From Longibacter sp051155795 (lineage in GTDB: Bacteria > Bacteroidota > Rhodothermia > Rhodothermales > Salinibacteraceae): 64,000 nt of DNA. Made by a program: the position numbers and the translations under genes. The stretch covers positions 1-64,000 of the forward strand of contig NZ_DAXETW010000005.1 of assembly GCF_051155795.1 (NCBI RefSeq). The letters are read 5' to 3'. A model generated the notes under the pieces. It had not been told where the DNA came from. It searched no databases and saw only the letters and a list, made by a program, of their open reading frames with translations. How positions within the stretch are numbered: position 1 is the first letter of the stretch; each line of letters begins with the position of its first letter. This document shows positions 35,198-43,648 of the stretch, one piece after another.

Positions 35198-35755
35198 ATG
35201 GCCGATCAGTCTTCGCTTCATGCCACCACCGTTCTCGGCGTCCGCCACAACGGGACCATCGCCCTCGGCTCCGACGGTCAGGCGACCATGGGCGAAACGG
35301 TGATGAAGCACAAGGCCGAAAAGGTGCGCTCGCTTTACAACGACAAGATTCTCGCGGGCTTTGCGGGGTCGACGGCGGATGCGTTCACGCTGTTTGAACG
35401 CTTCGAAGAGAAACTCCAGGAATACGGCGGCAACCTGACGCGCTCGGCCGTGGAGCTTGCCAAAGACTGGCGAACCGACCGATATCTCCGGAAGCTCGAA
35501 GCGCTGCTCGCGGTGGCCTCTTCCGAACGCATGCTCCTGATCAGCGGCGGCGGGGACGTGATCGAACCCGACGACGATATTCTTGCCATCGGTTCCGGCG
35601 GGCCCTTTGCTCTCGCAGCCACGAGGGCACTCAAAGAGCACGCGAGTGATCTCAGCGCGCGGGAAATCATCGAACAGGGTCTTAACATCGCCGCTGACAT
35701 CTGCATATACACGAATCACAACCTGACGATCATGGAGATCGAAGAGGATGCATAG
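35198..35755 (+). CDS. hslV: ATP-dependent protease subunit HslV
   Basis: This is a 185-residue N-terminal nucleophile hydrolase. From the ATG at 35198 the chain reads as a nine-residue leader (MADQSSLHA), then the catalytic ATTVLGVRHNG; after processing, Thr becomes residue 1. Other family features are GSDGQATMG, KVRSLYNDKILAGFAGSTADAFTLFERFE and AIGSGGPFALAAARAL-like sequence. The start at 35126 would add 24 residues ahead of the leader and is less likely. HslV is the proteolytic double ring that works with HslU. Unusually, hslU does not follow directly: a NYN-domain gene lies between. Confidence 0.95.
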   Translation: MADQSSLHATTVLGVRHNGTIALGSDGQATMGETVMKHKAEKVRSLYNDKILAGFAGSTADAFTLFERFEEKLQEYGGNLTRSAVELAKDWRTDRYLRKLEALLAVASSERMLLISGGGDVIEPDDDILAIGSGGPFALAATRALKEHASDLSAREIIEQGLNIAADICIYTNHNLTIMEIEEDA

Positions 35756-35879
35756 ACGGTGTCCGCTCATCTCCACGGCTCCCGCTCATACGGGACAACA
35801 CCACGCTCTTTGACGCACACGAGTGAAGCCCATTCCGGCGGGATCTTTCATCGCGCCGGGCCCACGACTTCGGCCTCTG

Positions 35880-35934
35880 TATTCTTTTGAGCCGAATTCC
35901 ATTAATGATCCTTATCCGATAAAAAATAGATACG
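35880..35934 (+). promoter_or_regulatory. AT-rich promoter-like stretch before the NYN gene
   Basis: The last 55 bp before the NYN gene are clearly AT-richer than the surroundings (TTTTGAGCC, ATTCCATTAATGATCC, then GATAAAAAATAGATACG up to the ATG). This suggests an internal promoter, so NYN-hslU may be expressed separately from hslV. No exact -35/-10 assignment is possible. Confidence 0.35.
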
Positions 35935-37101
35935 ATGGGATACAGACAGTCATCCCGCGGCCTTGATGCGGGGACCTCCGACCGTGCCGCGATTTTCGTT
36001 GATTACGACAACCTTTACCACACGCTTCGTGATTTAAGCAGCCGCGGTGGTTCGGCGGCGGATTATACCTTTGAGATCTTCAATGAAGTGCGCCGTTACC
36101 TCGAGGAGGGAGACGACACGCCGACGATTCTCGCAACCGCATATGCCGATTTTGTAAACCTTGCGGATGGCGGGGGCCTCCAGGTGCAGGACCGGCTGTA
36201 CTCGGAGGGCATTGATCCCGTGCTGACGCCCTCGGAACCGCAGGTCAATGCGTCCGAGCTCACGCTGTGCATCGACGCTACCTCCCTCCTCTCCGAGCGC
36301 CGAGACATTGGAACGATCGTCATCATCACCGGCGATCGTTCGTTCGTGCCGCTGGTTCGATCGATTCGCAATTCGGGTCGGCGTGCGCTCGTGGCTGCGG
36401 TTACGCCGCCCCCGGCCGGCTCAACGCCTTCCCTCGGGGAAGACGATGCCTACCTCGACGCGCGCAACCTGCTGAGTCAGTCCTCGCGGGACGATCTTAC
36501 CGTCCGTGAGCGTCGCGACCGGTCTGCCTCCCGATCGCGATCCGGGGGCAGCCGCCGCTCCGCGCCGTCGCGTCAGGAGCAGACCACCGGTGCCGCGGCC
36601 AAACGACGCTATCGCTCGATCGACAATCCGATGGCGCGCCGAACTGTGGAGGTGACCGAGGAGCACTTCGGTCAGTACGAAGAGGTGTACCTCACCCCGC
36701 TCCTGCGCAAGCTGAGCGACGTTCTCGGCGAGCAGCATGATCCGAAGTCACTCGTCAGCGAGCTGGAAGCGGCCGGGGCCGTCCGACTCGAGAAGCGGGA
36801 CGGCTATCCATACGACTACACCGTTCTCATTCTCAACCAGGATCACCCGGACGTTCAGGAGATCCAGGACGACTTCTACAGCCAGCAGTCCACCGGATAC
36901 AACGGAGCGTCCGATTCGTATAACGATTACGGCTCATACGACGAGTACGACGAGGACTACGAGGGCGGCGCTTACGATGAGGAGCCTGAGGGCCAGGACA
37001 CGTACGACGAGACCGCCGAGGCAGACGACGCCGACGCCACTGACGATGTCTACGACGAGGAGACCTACGACGAAGAGACGTACGACGAAGAACCAAACTA
37101 G
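35935..37101 (+). CDS. NYN-domain (PIN-like, LabA/DUF88) putative RNase with acidic tail
   Basis: This 388-residue protein has a NYN domain at about 17-160 with the conserved acidic residues in FVDYDNLYHTL (Asp23, Asp25), CIDATSLL (Asp114) and ITGDRSFVPLVRSIRNSGR (Asp134). This is the metal-binding set expected of an active NYN/PIN nuclease. A basic Arg/Ser linker (170-225) follows, then a winged-helix/OST-HTH-like region at about 225-300 (EEVYLTPLLRKLSDVL...LVSELEAAGAVRLEKRDGY). An acidic tail built from YDE repeats runs to the end. NYN proteins cut or bind RNA; the target here is unknown. It lies between hslV and hslU on the same strand. Confidence 0.85.
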   Translation: MGYRQSSRGLDAGTSDRAAIFVDYDNLYHTLRDLSSRGGSAADYTFEIFNEVRRYLEEGDDTPTILATAYADFVNLADGGGLQVQDRLYSEGIDPVLTPSEPQVNASELTLCIDATSLLSERRDIGTIVIITGDRSFVPLVRSIRNSGRRALVAAVTPPPAGSTPSLGEDDAYLDARNLLSQSSRDDLTVRERRDRSASRSRSGGSRRSAPSRQEQTTGAAAKRRYRSIDNPMARRTVEVTEEHFGQYEEVYLTPLLRKLSDVLGEQHDPKSLVSELEAAGAVRLEKRDGYPYDYTVLILNQDHPDVQEIQDDFYSQQSTGYNGASDSYNDYGSYDEYDEDYEGGAYDEEPEGQDTYDETAEADDADATDDVYDEETYDEETYDEEPN

Positions 37102-37220
37102 CGGATCTCAGTGCCTCTTGCCTTTTCGTTCTGCCCGCATGCGTGGAGGGGAGGCCGATGGTCTCCCCTTCCGCATGCATGCCCGATCTCACGACGCTGT
37201 TGACCGACGGACCACCCTTT

Positions 37221-38699
37221 ATGCCATCCACCAGCCCATTCGATGACGAACTGACCCCACGTCAGATCGTCGAAGAACTGAACGAGTACATCATCGGCCA
37301 GGACGAGGCGAAGAAAAATGTCGCCATCGCCCTCCGCAATCGCTGGCGCCGACAGAACGCGCCCGACGATATGCGCGAGGAGATCATGCCGAACAACATC
37401 ATCATGATCGGGCCCACCGGCGTCGGAAAGACGGAAATCGCCCGGCGCCTCGCCAAGCTGGCGCGCGCTCCGTTTATCAAGGTGGAAGCCTCAAAATTCA
37501 CTGAGGTAGGCTACGTTGGGCGCGACGTAGACAGCATGATCCGCGATCTGACGGATATCGCCGTGAACCTCGTACGCGAGGAGCACCAGAAAGAAGTGCA
37601 GGACCGGGCCCGTGAACGCGCGGAGGAGCGAATACTCGATATACTGATTCCACCGGAAGAAGGCGCATCGCCGTCCACCGGATCCGGCGGACAGTCCATC
37701 AACGGTCCCGGGTTCGTGCTGCAGCGTGGAGAAGACGAGCCCGAAACGCGGGACGCCGAGACGTCGGATGGCGACGCTTCCGAGGCGAGCCTGCGCGAGC
37801 GCACCCGCGAGAAATTCCGCGAGAAGCTGAAGCGAGGCGACCTGGACGACCGCGAGATCGAGATCGAGGTGACGTCCGACCAGTCGCCCATGATGCAGGT
37901 GTTCGGTCCGATGGGGATGGAGGAAATGGGCGTTAACCTGCAGGACCTGCTCGGCAACATGGGCGGACAGCAGCGCAAGAAGCGCCGCGTCACGGTCGAC
38001 GAGGCCCGCGACATTCTCCAGGAGGAGGAGGCGCAGAAGCTGATCGACATGGATCAGGTGAAGGAGGACGCCATGGAGCGCGTACAGCAATCGGGCATCG
38101 TGTTTATCGACGAAATCGACAAGGTGGCCTCCGGCACCCGGAGCAGCGACGGCGGTGGCGGTGCCGGACAGGGCGTCTCCCGCCAGGGCGTGCAGCGCGA
38201 TCTTCTGCCCATCGTCGAAGGGTCAACGGTGACGACGAAGCACGGCATGGTCAAGACCGACCACGTCCTCTTCATTGCCAGCGGAGCCTTCCACGTGTCC
38301 AAGCCGAGCGACCTGATTCCGGAGCTCCAGGGACGCTTTCCGATTCGGGTGGAACTCAACAACCTGGATGAGGATGACTTCTACGAGATCCTCACGAAGC
38401 CGAAGAACGCGCTGATCAAACAGTACCGGGCGCTCCTGGCATCGGAAGGTGTCGAGATCACGTTTGAAGACGAGGGCGTTCGAGAAATCGCCAGGATTGC
38501 CGCCGAAGTGAATACGGAAGTCGAAAACATCGGTGCGCGACGGCTGCACACTGTTCTCACGACGCTCTTGGAAGATGTCCTCTTCGACGTTCCGGATCAG
38601 GTGGAGCCCGGGTCGTCGGTAGTGGTCGACGAAGACATGGTACGCGAGCGACTGAGCTCGATCGCCGCCAGCCGCGATCTGAGCCAGTACATCCTGTAG
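37221..38699 (+). CDS. hslU: ATP-dependent protease ATPase subunit HslU
   Basis: This 492-residue AAA+ unfoldase has an N-terminal LTPRQIVEELNEYIIGQDEAK, Walker A GPTGVGKTE near residue 61, and the pore motif region FTEVGYVGRDVDS. The I-domain (about 110-280) includes an acidic insert, Walker B is IVFIDEIDK, sensor GAFHVSKPSDLIPELQGRFPIRVEL, and the C-terminus DLSQYIL docks into HslV. The ATG at 37221 gives the family N-terminus; the upstream start at 37143 adds 26 residues without homology. It partners the hslV product encoded two genes upstream. Confidence 0.96.
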   Translation: MPSTSPFDDELTPRQIVEELNEYIIGQDEAKKNVAIALRNRWRRQNAPDDMREEIMPNNIIMIGPTGVGKTEIARRLAKLARAPFIKVEASKFTEVGYVGRDVDSMIRDLTDIAVNLVREEHQKEVQDRARERAEERILDILIPPEEGASPSTGSGGQSINGPGFVLQRGEDEPETRDAETSDGDASEASLRERTREKFREKLKRGDLDDREIEIEVTSDQSPMMQVFGPMGMEEMGVNLQDLLGNMGGQQRKKRRVTVDEARDILQEEEAQKLIDMDQVKEDAMERVQQSGIVFIDEIDKVASGTRSSDGGGGAGQGVSRQGVQRDLLPIVEGSTVTTKHGMVKTDHVLFIASGAFHVSKPSDLIPELQGRFPIRVELNNLDEDDFYEILTKPKNALIKQYRALLASEGVEITFEDEGVREIARIAAEVNTEVENIGARRLHTVLTTLLEDVLFDVPDQVEPGSSVVVDEDMVRERLSSIAASRDLSQYIL

Positions 38700-38720
38700 A
38701 TCCGTTGACGTTGAACGCAA

Positions 38721-38770
38721 AAGCGCCCCGCTCTCTTTCCCTCGGGAAGGCATGAGCGGGGCGCTTTCTC
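38721..38770 (+). terminator. Intrinsic terminator of hslU
   Basis: AAGCGCCCCGCTC (38721-38733) pairs perfectly with GAGCGGGGCGCTT (38754-38766). An inner TTTCCC/GGGAAG stem extends it, and a T-rich TTTCTCTTG follows. Confidence 0.85.
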
Positions 38771-38862
38771 TTGTGTGTAACCGCGCGCCGAAGCGACGGC
38801 GTGTGACGGCCGCGGGGCCGTCGTCAACCGGTCAGAAACCGGGGATCGCCTGGACGTGATGA

Positions 38863-39711
38863 TCAGTCGTCGTCGTCATCATCGTCGTCATCATCCCCGT
38901 CATCGTCGTCATCGTCATCGTCGTCATCGTCGTCGTACCCGTCGCGATCGTCGTCACGGTACCCTTCAATCGAGCGTTCGATGTTGTCTTCAACGAGCTC
39001 TTCGAGGTCGTCGTCATCGGCCGTTCGGGGATCGATCAGGCGACCATCGGACGTACGGAACCAGTCGTCGATGCTGACCAGAAACGTGACGTTCACATCG
39101 TCTGCCGCTGCCACATCGATGGGCGGCTCGAAGTCGATTTCCTGCTCGCTGTCCACGTCGCCGACCCAGATGAAGTCAACAGCAGACCCGCCGGCAGGCG
39201 TCCAGATGCCTTCGACGTAGACGCTCTCGTCCTCCGGCACATTGGTCGTGAGCGGAGACGCGTCATCGTCGTCGAGCGGCTCGATCTCGAACTCAACCTC
39301 GCTCCACGTGCCGATGGGGAGAGGCGCGGTGAAGGCTGTCAGCGGGGACGGCCCGTCAAGAGGCAGGACGATTACGAACGGACCGCGTTCAACTTCCTCG
39401 CAGTCGTCGTCACTTCCGGAATCGTCGTCATCGAACCGACAGGCGTCGTCCGAGCCGGCCCGCTCGAATTCAACCTCTTCCAGGATCATCTCCACGCGGG
39501 TGAATTCGAGTTGGTTGCCGTCCGCATCCGTGACGGTGCGCTTCATCGATGCCGCTGTCGTTCCGGCCGTGAAAGAAACCGATAGGTCCGCATCGGACGA
39601 TGCGGTCTCTGTCGAGTCGCAGGCTGTCAACGACAGGAGCAGCGCAGCCAGAAGAATCGTGGTCGGAAGACGGAAGAGCGTATATTGAGTCCTTCTTTTC
39701 GTTACGTACAT
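38863..39711 (-). CDS. Lipoprotein with long poly-Asp C-terminal tail
   Basis: From the ATG at 39711 the protein has 282 residues, beginning with a lipoprotein signal (TTILLAALLLSLTAC, mature Cys near 27). The body is a beta-rich domain of about 215 residues with DLSVSFTAGTTAASMKRTV, then LEFTRVEMILEEVEFERAGSD, resembling DUF4382-type lipoproteins. It contains an internal acidic loop of Asp/Ser. The C-terminus is about 25 residues that are almost all Asp, encoded by a GAY trinucleotide repeat. The longer frame to 39927 has no support. The Asp tail suggests calcium or cation binding at the surface. It is divergent from the histidine kinase operon. Confidence 0.7.
   Translation of the reverse strand: MYVTKRRTQYTLFRLPTTILLAALLLSLTACDSTETASSDADLSVSFTAGTTAASMKRTVTDADGNQLEFTRVEMILEEVEFERAGSDDACRFDDDDSGSDDDCEEVERGPFVIVLPLDGPSPLTAFTAPLPIGTWSEVEFEIEPLDDDDASPLTTNVPEDESVYVEGIWTPAGGSAVDFIWVGDVDSEQEIDFEPPIDVAAADDVNVTFLVSIDDWFRTSDGRLIDPRTADDDDLEELVEDNIERSIEGYRDDDRDGYDDDDDDDDDDDDGDDDDDDDDDD
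38866..38936 (-). repeat. GAY trinucleotide microsatellite coding poly-Asp
   Basis: On the coding (minus) strand this run is nearly all GAC/GAT codons with two Gly/Tyr-type interruptions, giving the Asp tail of the lipoprotein. In-frame slippage would change tail length without breaking the gene. Confidence 0.85.
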
Positions 39712-39938
39712 TGCTGTCTCGGTGGAAATCTGGAGGAATAGGACGTTTCCACGATCGGGGGGTACAGGGGCCGCGGCGACCGAGCGGTCGGTTGTGCCGT
39801 CCGATAGCGCGGTGTACATTCTAAAGTCAACTCCCGTACCGATTCGTATCCGGCAGATCGGTTCCATAATAAAATGCCGTTTAACCGCTATAATGGCGGA
39901 TATTTCTACCAAATCGCTCCGGTTCACCCCGTTGTCTT

Positions 39939-39989
39939 CGTCTCACAGGAAACACCGTGGCGTGCACCGGGTGTCTCAAATGTGTCTCA
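39939..39989 (+). promoter_or_regulatory. Three helically phased TGTCTCA boxes upstream of the histidine kinase
   Basis: Boxes lie at 39939 (CGTCTCACAGGAAACAC, an imperfect dyad), 39972 (TGTCTCA) and 39983 (TGTCTCA). Start-to-start spacings are 33 and 11 bp, i.e. whole helical turns. The first box matches 14 of 17 positions of the perfect dyad at 43297. They abut the sigma-54-like promoter and are likely activator sites for the NtrC-family regulator encoded downstream. Confidence 0.6.
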
Positions 39990-40004
39990 TGGCACAGCAG
40001 TAGC
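39990..40004 (+). promoter_or_regulatory. Sigma-54-like promoter of the histidine kinase operon
   Basis: TGGCACAGCAGTAGC has the exact GG-N10-GC spacing (GG 39991-39992, GC 40003-40004) and a perfect TGGCAC -24 element; the -12 element is TAGC for TTGC. Transcription would start near 40015, about 35 bp before the kinase ATG. Confidence 0.55.
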
Positions 40005-40048
40005 GCTCGCCTCCCCTCACCCTCCTGCTCTCCCGAATCGGACCGTAC

Positions 40049-41443
40049 ATGCGCCTCCGACGGATTCTTCCTTTCACGGTTGCCGCCCTCCTATTTCTGA
40101 TTGCTCTGATTGGAAGCGTGGCGGGAACGGCGCTGTGGAGAATGCGATCGCTCTTGCTCCGGCCCGACCTTTCGCCCGAGGACATCGCCGGCCCCCTCGA
40201 CCTCGCCTTCCCCCTCGTGATCGGTCTCACCGTCGTGAGCCTGGGCCTCGTGGCCGGTGCGGGCTGGTACGCAGTGCGCACATCGAGGGCGACCTTCGAC
40301 AACCTCCTGCGCGCGACGCGCCAGATGCGTGACGGAAATCTGGATGTCGACCTCGACCTGAACCGCAACGACGAATTGGGAGACATCGCCCGCCATCTTG
40401 GCGAAATGTCCGAGACGCTTCAGCAGCGAACGGTCTCGCGCAGCTACCTGGACGACGTCCTGGACTCGATGGCAGAAATGCTGTTCGTCGTGGACGAGTC
40501 CAACCGCATCGAACACGTCAATCGTGCGGCGGTCGACCGCCTCGGGTTCGCCCCGTCCGACCTTCAGGGCCGCTTCCTCGATGACCTCCTGATCGGGGAT
40601 GCCCCGCTGCCCTCCCCCGACGACACTGTGTTTCGTCGAACCGGCTCCGTCACACAGATCGAGCGCCAGATTCAGACCGAGGACGGAGACAATCTGCCGG
40701 TCCTCGTGTCGCGATCGCTCCTGCGGGGCTCCCCCGCCAACGCACCGGACATCGTCTGCGTGGCCCAGGACATCAGCGCACGAAAGCGAGCCGAGGAGCA
40801 GCTCCGCGACTCGCTCCGCGAAAAGGAGGTCTTGCTACGAGAAATCCATCACCGGGTCAAAAACAACCTGCAGGTGATCGCGAGCCTGCTGCACGTGCAA
40901 TCGAAAAAGGTCGAGGACGCGAACGCGAAACGACTGTTCGCCGAAAGTCAGGACCGAATCCGGTCCATGGCGTTTATCCACGAACGACTATATCAGTCCG
41001 AAGACCTCTCACAGGTCAACTTCAGCGCCTACCTGGACCGGTTGACAGAGCACTTATATCGCTCCCACGGGGTTGCCCTCCGCGACGTCACCTGCCAGCT
41101 CGAATCCGAGGACGCCATTCTCGCGGTGGATCGCGCGATTCCGGCCGGACTCATCGTAAACGAACTCGTGTCCAATGCCCTGGAGCACGCCTTCCCCGAC
41201 GATCAGGGCGGAACGATCACGGTCGCCTTCACGACCGACGACGACCGCGGCTGTCTCCGGATCGCAGACGACGGCGTCGGACTCGAGGATCCTGATGAGA
41301 TCGACCGCGAGGCGACGCTCGGCCTCCGACTGGTAAAAGGGCTGATCCGCCAGCTCCGCGGCGACATGACGATCGACGGCAACGGCGGGCTGACCTACCG
41401 CATTACCTTTCCGCTGACCGATGAAGAACCGGAAACCGTGTGA
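40049..41443 (+). CDS. Membrane sensor histidine kinase, HisKA_2 type, with HAMP and PAS
   Basis: This 464-residue protein has helices at about 8-28 and 53-75 flanking a very short (about 25-residue) external loop, a HAMP domain (75-128) and a PAS domain (about 135-245, SMAEMLFVVDESNRIEHVNRAA). The phosphoacceptor helix is REIHHRVKNNLQVIASLLHVQ (His267/268), the HisKA_2 signature. An HATPase_c domain follows, with NELVSNALEHAFPD and a G-box. The tiny outer loop makes an extracellular ligand unlikely; the PAS or membrane state is probably sensed. It is followed 94 bp later by an NtrC-family regulator and together they form the pair. Confidence 0.92.
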   Translation: MRLRRILPFTVAALLFLIALIGSVAGTALWRMRSLLLRPDLSPEDIAGPLDLAFPLVIGLTVVSLGLVAGAGWYAVRTSRATFDNLLRATRQMRDGNLDVDLDLNRNDELGDIARHLGEMSETLQQRTVSRSYLDDVLDSMAEMLFVVDESNRIEHVNRAAVDRLGFAPSDLQGRFLDDLLIGDAPLPSPDDTVFRRTGSVTQIERQIQTEDGDNLPVLVSRSLLRGSPANAPDIVCVAQDISARKRAEEQLRDSLREKEVLLREIHHRVKNNLQVIASLLHVQSKKVEDANAKRLFAESQDRIRSMAFIHERLYQSEDLSQVNFSAYLDRLTEHLYRSHGVALRDVTCQLESEDAILAVDRAIPAGLIVNELVSNALEHAFPDDQGGTITVAFTTDDDRGCLRIADDGVGLEDPDEIDREATLGLRLVKGLIRQLRGDMTIDGNGGLTYRITFPLTDEEPETV

Positions 41444-41537
41444 GCGCCACGCTCGCGTCCGTCCGCCCATCCCCGTCCGTGCCGGTGAGTACGCCCCGCG
41501 GATTCTCGTACTTCTGCCCTCATAGAGTCTCACCGAC

Positions 41538-43232
41538 ATGTCGAATACGATGCACGCCGCTGCGCGAGTCCTCATCGTGGAGGACGAATTTGCCGTTGCC
41601 ATGGAGCTGGAGGATCGACTCGAAAACCTCGGCTATGACGTAGTGGGCCACGAACTTCGCGGCCGCGAGGCAATCGAACGCGCGCAAGAAACCACACCGG
41701 ATCTGGTCCTCATGGACATCCGGCTCGACGGGCGGATGGACGGCATCGACGCCGCGCAGAAGATTCGCACGAAGCTGCACGTTCCGGTCGTGTTCGTCAC
41801 CGCCTACAGCGATGACGAAACGCTCAAGCGGGCGAAGGAGACGGCGCCGTTCGGGTACGTGATCAAACCATTCGAGGAACGGGAACTGTACGCCGCGATC
41901 GAAGTGGCGCTCAGCACGCATGCGCTGGAGCGCCGCGTGGCGCGGCACCGGGATGATCTTCGACAGATACTGGACGGGCTGAACGAGGGCACAGCCATGA
42001 CCCAGTCCGACGACAAGCTAACGTTTATCAGCCGATCCGCATCCCACATGCTCGGCAGGCCTCCGAGTGCGCTCACCGGTCGCGACTGGAAATCGGCTCT
42101 ACCCTTCCCTGAAGACACCATCTCCGTCCTCAAACGCCGGATCGGGGAGGACGACCAAGACGTGGTGCCCGTATCCATCGAGCATGAGGATGAAACACAG
42201 GTGCGGCTCGAGGTAAGCGTGCGGCGCGACCCGCGGGACGAGCAAAGGCACATCTTCACGTTCGCGGACGTGACCGACGTCCACGAGATGCGCCGCATGC
42301 TCGACGAGAAAACGGAGTTTAACGACATCGTGGGCAAGAGCCAGCCCATGCAGCAGGTCTTCCAGGAGATCCGTTCGGTTGCATCCGTCGATGCAACGGT
42401 GCTGATCAACGGCGAGACGGGGACAGGGAAGGAGCTGGTCTCCCGGGCAATCCACGACGCAAGCCCACGCGAACACGGCCCGTTCGTCCCGGTGAACTGC
42501 GCCGCCATGAGTAAAGACCTGGCCGCCAGCCAGCTGTTCGGGCACCGCAAAGGGGCGTTTACCGGCGCCGTCGACGACCACGAGGGCTATTTCGAAGCGG
42601 CGGATGGCGGCACGCTGTTCCTGGACGAGATCGGCGACGTGCCGCTGGAGGTGCAGCGTCAGCTTCTGCGCGTGCTGGAAGAGCGAAAAGTGACACGCCT
42701 GGGCGAAACGCAGAGTCGCCCGGTGGACGTCCGGATCATCGCGGCCACGCACCGGGACCTGATGGAGGAAGTGAACACTGGAAGCTTTCGACAGGACCTC
42801 CTCTACCGCATCCGCATCGCACGGGTCGAGCTCCCCCCCCTGCGTGCCCGCCGCTCAGACATTCCGCTTCTCGTTCGGACGTTCCTCCGCCGCGCCCGCG
42901 CGACGATGGGGAAGGACGTCGAACAGGTCAGCGACGGGGCCATGCGAAAGCTGCTCGACTACGATTGGCCCGGCAACGTGCGCGAATTGCGAAATGCGGT
43001 GGAGTCGGCCCTTATCCGCGCGAGCGGCCCAATGCTGGAAAGCGACGACCTGCCGCCGGAGTTGAAAGAAAACGGCTACACGCCAACCCGGCGGTCGGAG
43101 CCGGAATCCGAGGCGGAACGGATCCGTGCCGCTCTGGAACAAACGGAGGGGAACCGGACGGAGGCCGCGCAGCTTCTGGGAATCAGCCGAGCGACGTTGT
43201 ACCGCCGCCTCGACGAGTACGACATTGACTGA
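41538..43232 (+). CDS. NtrC-family sigma-54-dependent response regulator with PAS-like insert
   Basis: This 564-residue protein has a receiver domain (10-125; phosphoacceptor Asp60 in LVLMDIRLDG, Lys110), and a PAS-like region (about 135-250). The AAA+ domain carries Walker A GETGTGKE (292-299), the sigma-54 contact loop GAFTGA (339-344) and Walker B GGTLFLDEIGDV. The C-terminal Fis-type helix-turn-helix is NRTEAAQLLGISRATLYRRL. All elements for phosphorylation, ATP hydrolysis, sigma-54 remodelling and DNA binding look intact. A PAS between receiver and AAA+ is an uncommon addition. TGTCTCA boxes upstream of its own operon suggest autoregulation. Confidence 0.95.
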   Translation: MSNTMHAAARVLIVEDEFAVAMELEDRLENLGYDVVGHELRGREAIERAQETTPDLVLMDIRLDGRMDGIDAAQKIRTKLHVPVVFVTAYSDDETLKRAKETAPFGYVIKPFEERELYAAIEVALSTHALERRVARHRDDLRQILDGLNEGTAMTQSDDKLTFISRSASHMLGRPPSALTGRDWKSALPFPEDTISVLKRRIGEDDQDVVPVSIEHEDETQVRLEVSVRRDPRDEQRHIFTFADVTDVHEMRRMLDEKTEFNDIVGKSQPMQQVFQEIRSVASVDATVLINGETGTGKELVSRAIHDASPREHGPFVPVNCAAMSKDLAASQLFGHRKGAFTGAVDDHEGYFEAADGGTLFLDEIGDVPLEVQRQLLRVLEERKVTRLGETQSRPVDVRIIAATHRDLMEEVNTGSFRQDLLYRIRIARVELPPLRARRSDIPLLVRTFLRRARATMGKDVEQVSDGAMRKLLDYDWPGNVRELRNAVESALIRASGPMLESDDLPPELKENGYTPTRRSEPESEAERIRAALEQTEGNRTEAAQLLGISRATLYRRLDEYDID

Positions 43233-43296
43233 TGCAAGCCGATCCGTGCATGGACGTCGCAGCTCGTCCTTTCCGGATCCGCTGATATCGCGCGAT

Positions 43297-43348
43297 TGTG
43301 TCTCACATGAGACACATCCGAGACATTCTCTGCGGACGCGATGAGACA
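43297..43348. promoter_or_regulatory. TGTCTCA dyad plus two phased half-sites (candidate enhancer)
   Basis: TGTGTCTCA-CA-TGAGACACA (43297-43316) has perfect 9-bp arms and contains TGT-N10-ACA, the spacing of NifA-type enhancer sites. Half-sites CGAGACA (43319) and TGAGACA (43342) follow, 11 and 34 bp from the dyad's TGAGACA. It lies 65 bp after the regulator gene and about 180 bp before a GG-N10-GG promoter-like sequence. Confidence 0.65.
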
Positions 43349-43487
43349 GAAACGGATCCGCCCATCGACCTCGACCTCGCGAGCGAACACAGATCCTTCC
43401 CTCTATCATGAAGATATAGCAAACTGACGGCCCTCTAATCCATCTCTATCCGCATGAAGAGGGGTTTGGATTCATCCAATCACTTTG

Positions 43488-43504
43488 TGGCATCAGGCTT
43501 GGAT
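43488..43504 (+). promoter_or_regulatory. Weak sigma-54-like element before the small orphan gene
   Basis: TGGCATCAGGCTTGGAT resembles TGGCAC-N5-TTGCA, but the critical -12 GC is GG. Its distance from the enhancer-like dyad (about 180 bp) is right for an NtrC-type activator. The remainder of the 416-bp gap 43233-43648 also contains a CCCAG-GTTA-CTGGG hairpin near 43580. Confidence 0.25.
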
Positions 43505-43648
43505 ACTAATAGGGTGGCCATGCGGTCCTCGCACCGGCTTCGGGCGCACCCCGACACGCGCCCGGGGCCGGACCCATGCTCCCAGGTTACTGGGAATTCA
43601 ACTGCGAGGCTCCCCGGCCCGTCCCACCCTGCAGACGATCGCACCGTG

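Noticed and set aside
41520..41537. AGTCTCACC just before the regulator start as another TGTCTCA box
   Set aside because: Single half-site with mismatches, overlapping the translation start; no phasing partner.
43580..43600. GG-N10-GC match in CGGGGCCGGACCCATGCTCC as promoter of the orphan gene
   Set aside because: Only the spacing matches; such hits are expected by chance in GC-rich DNA.
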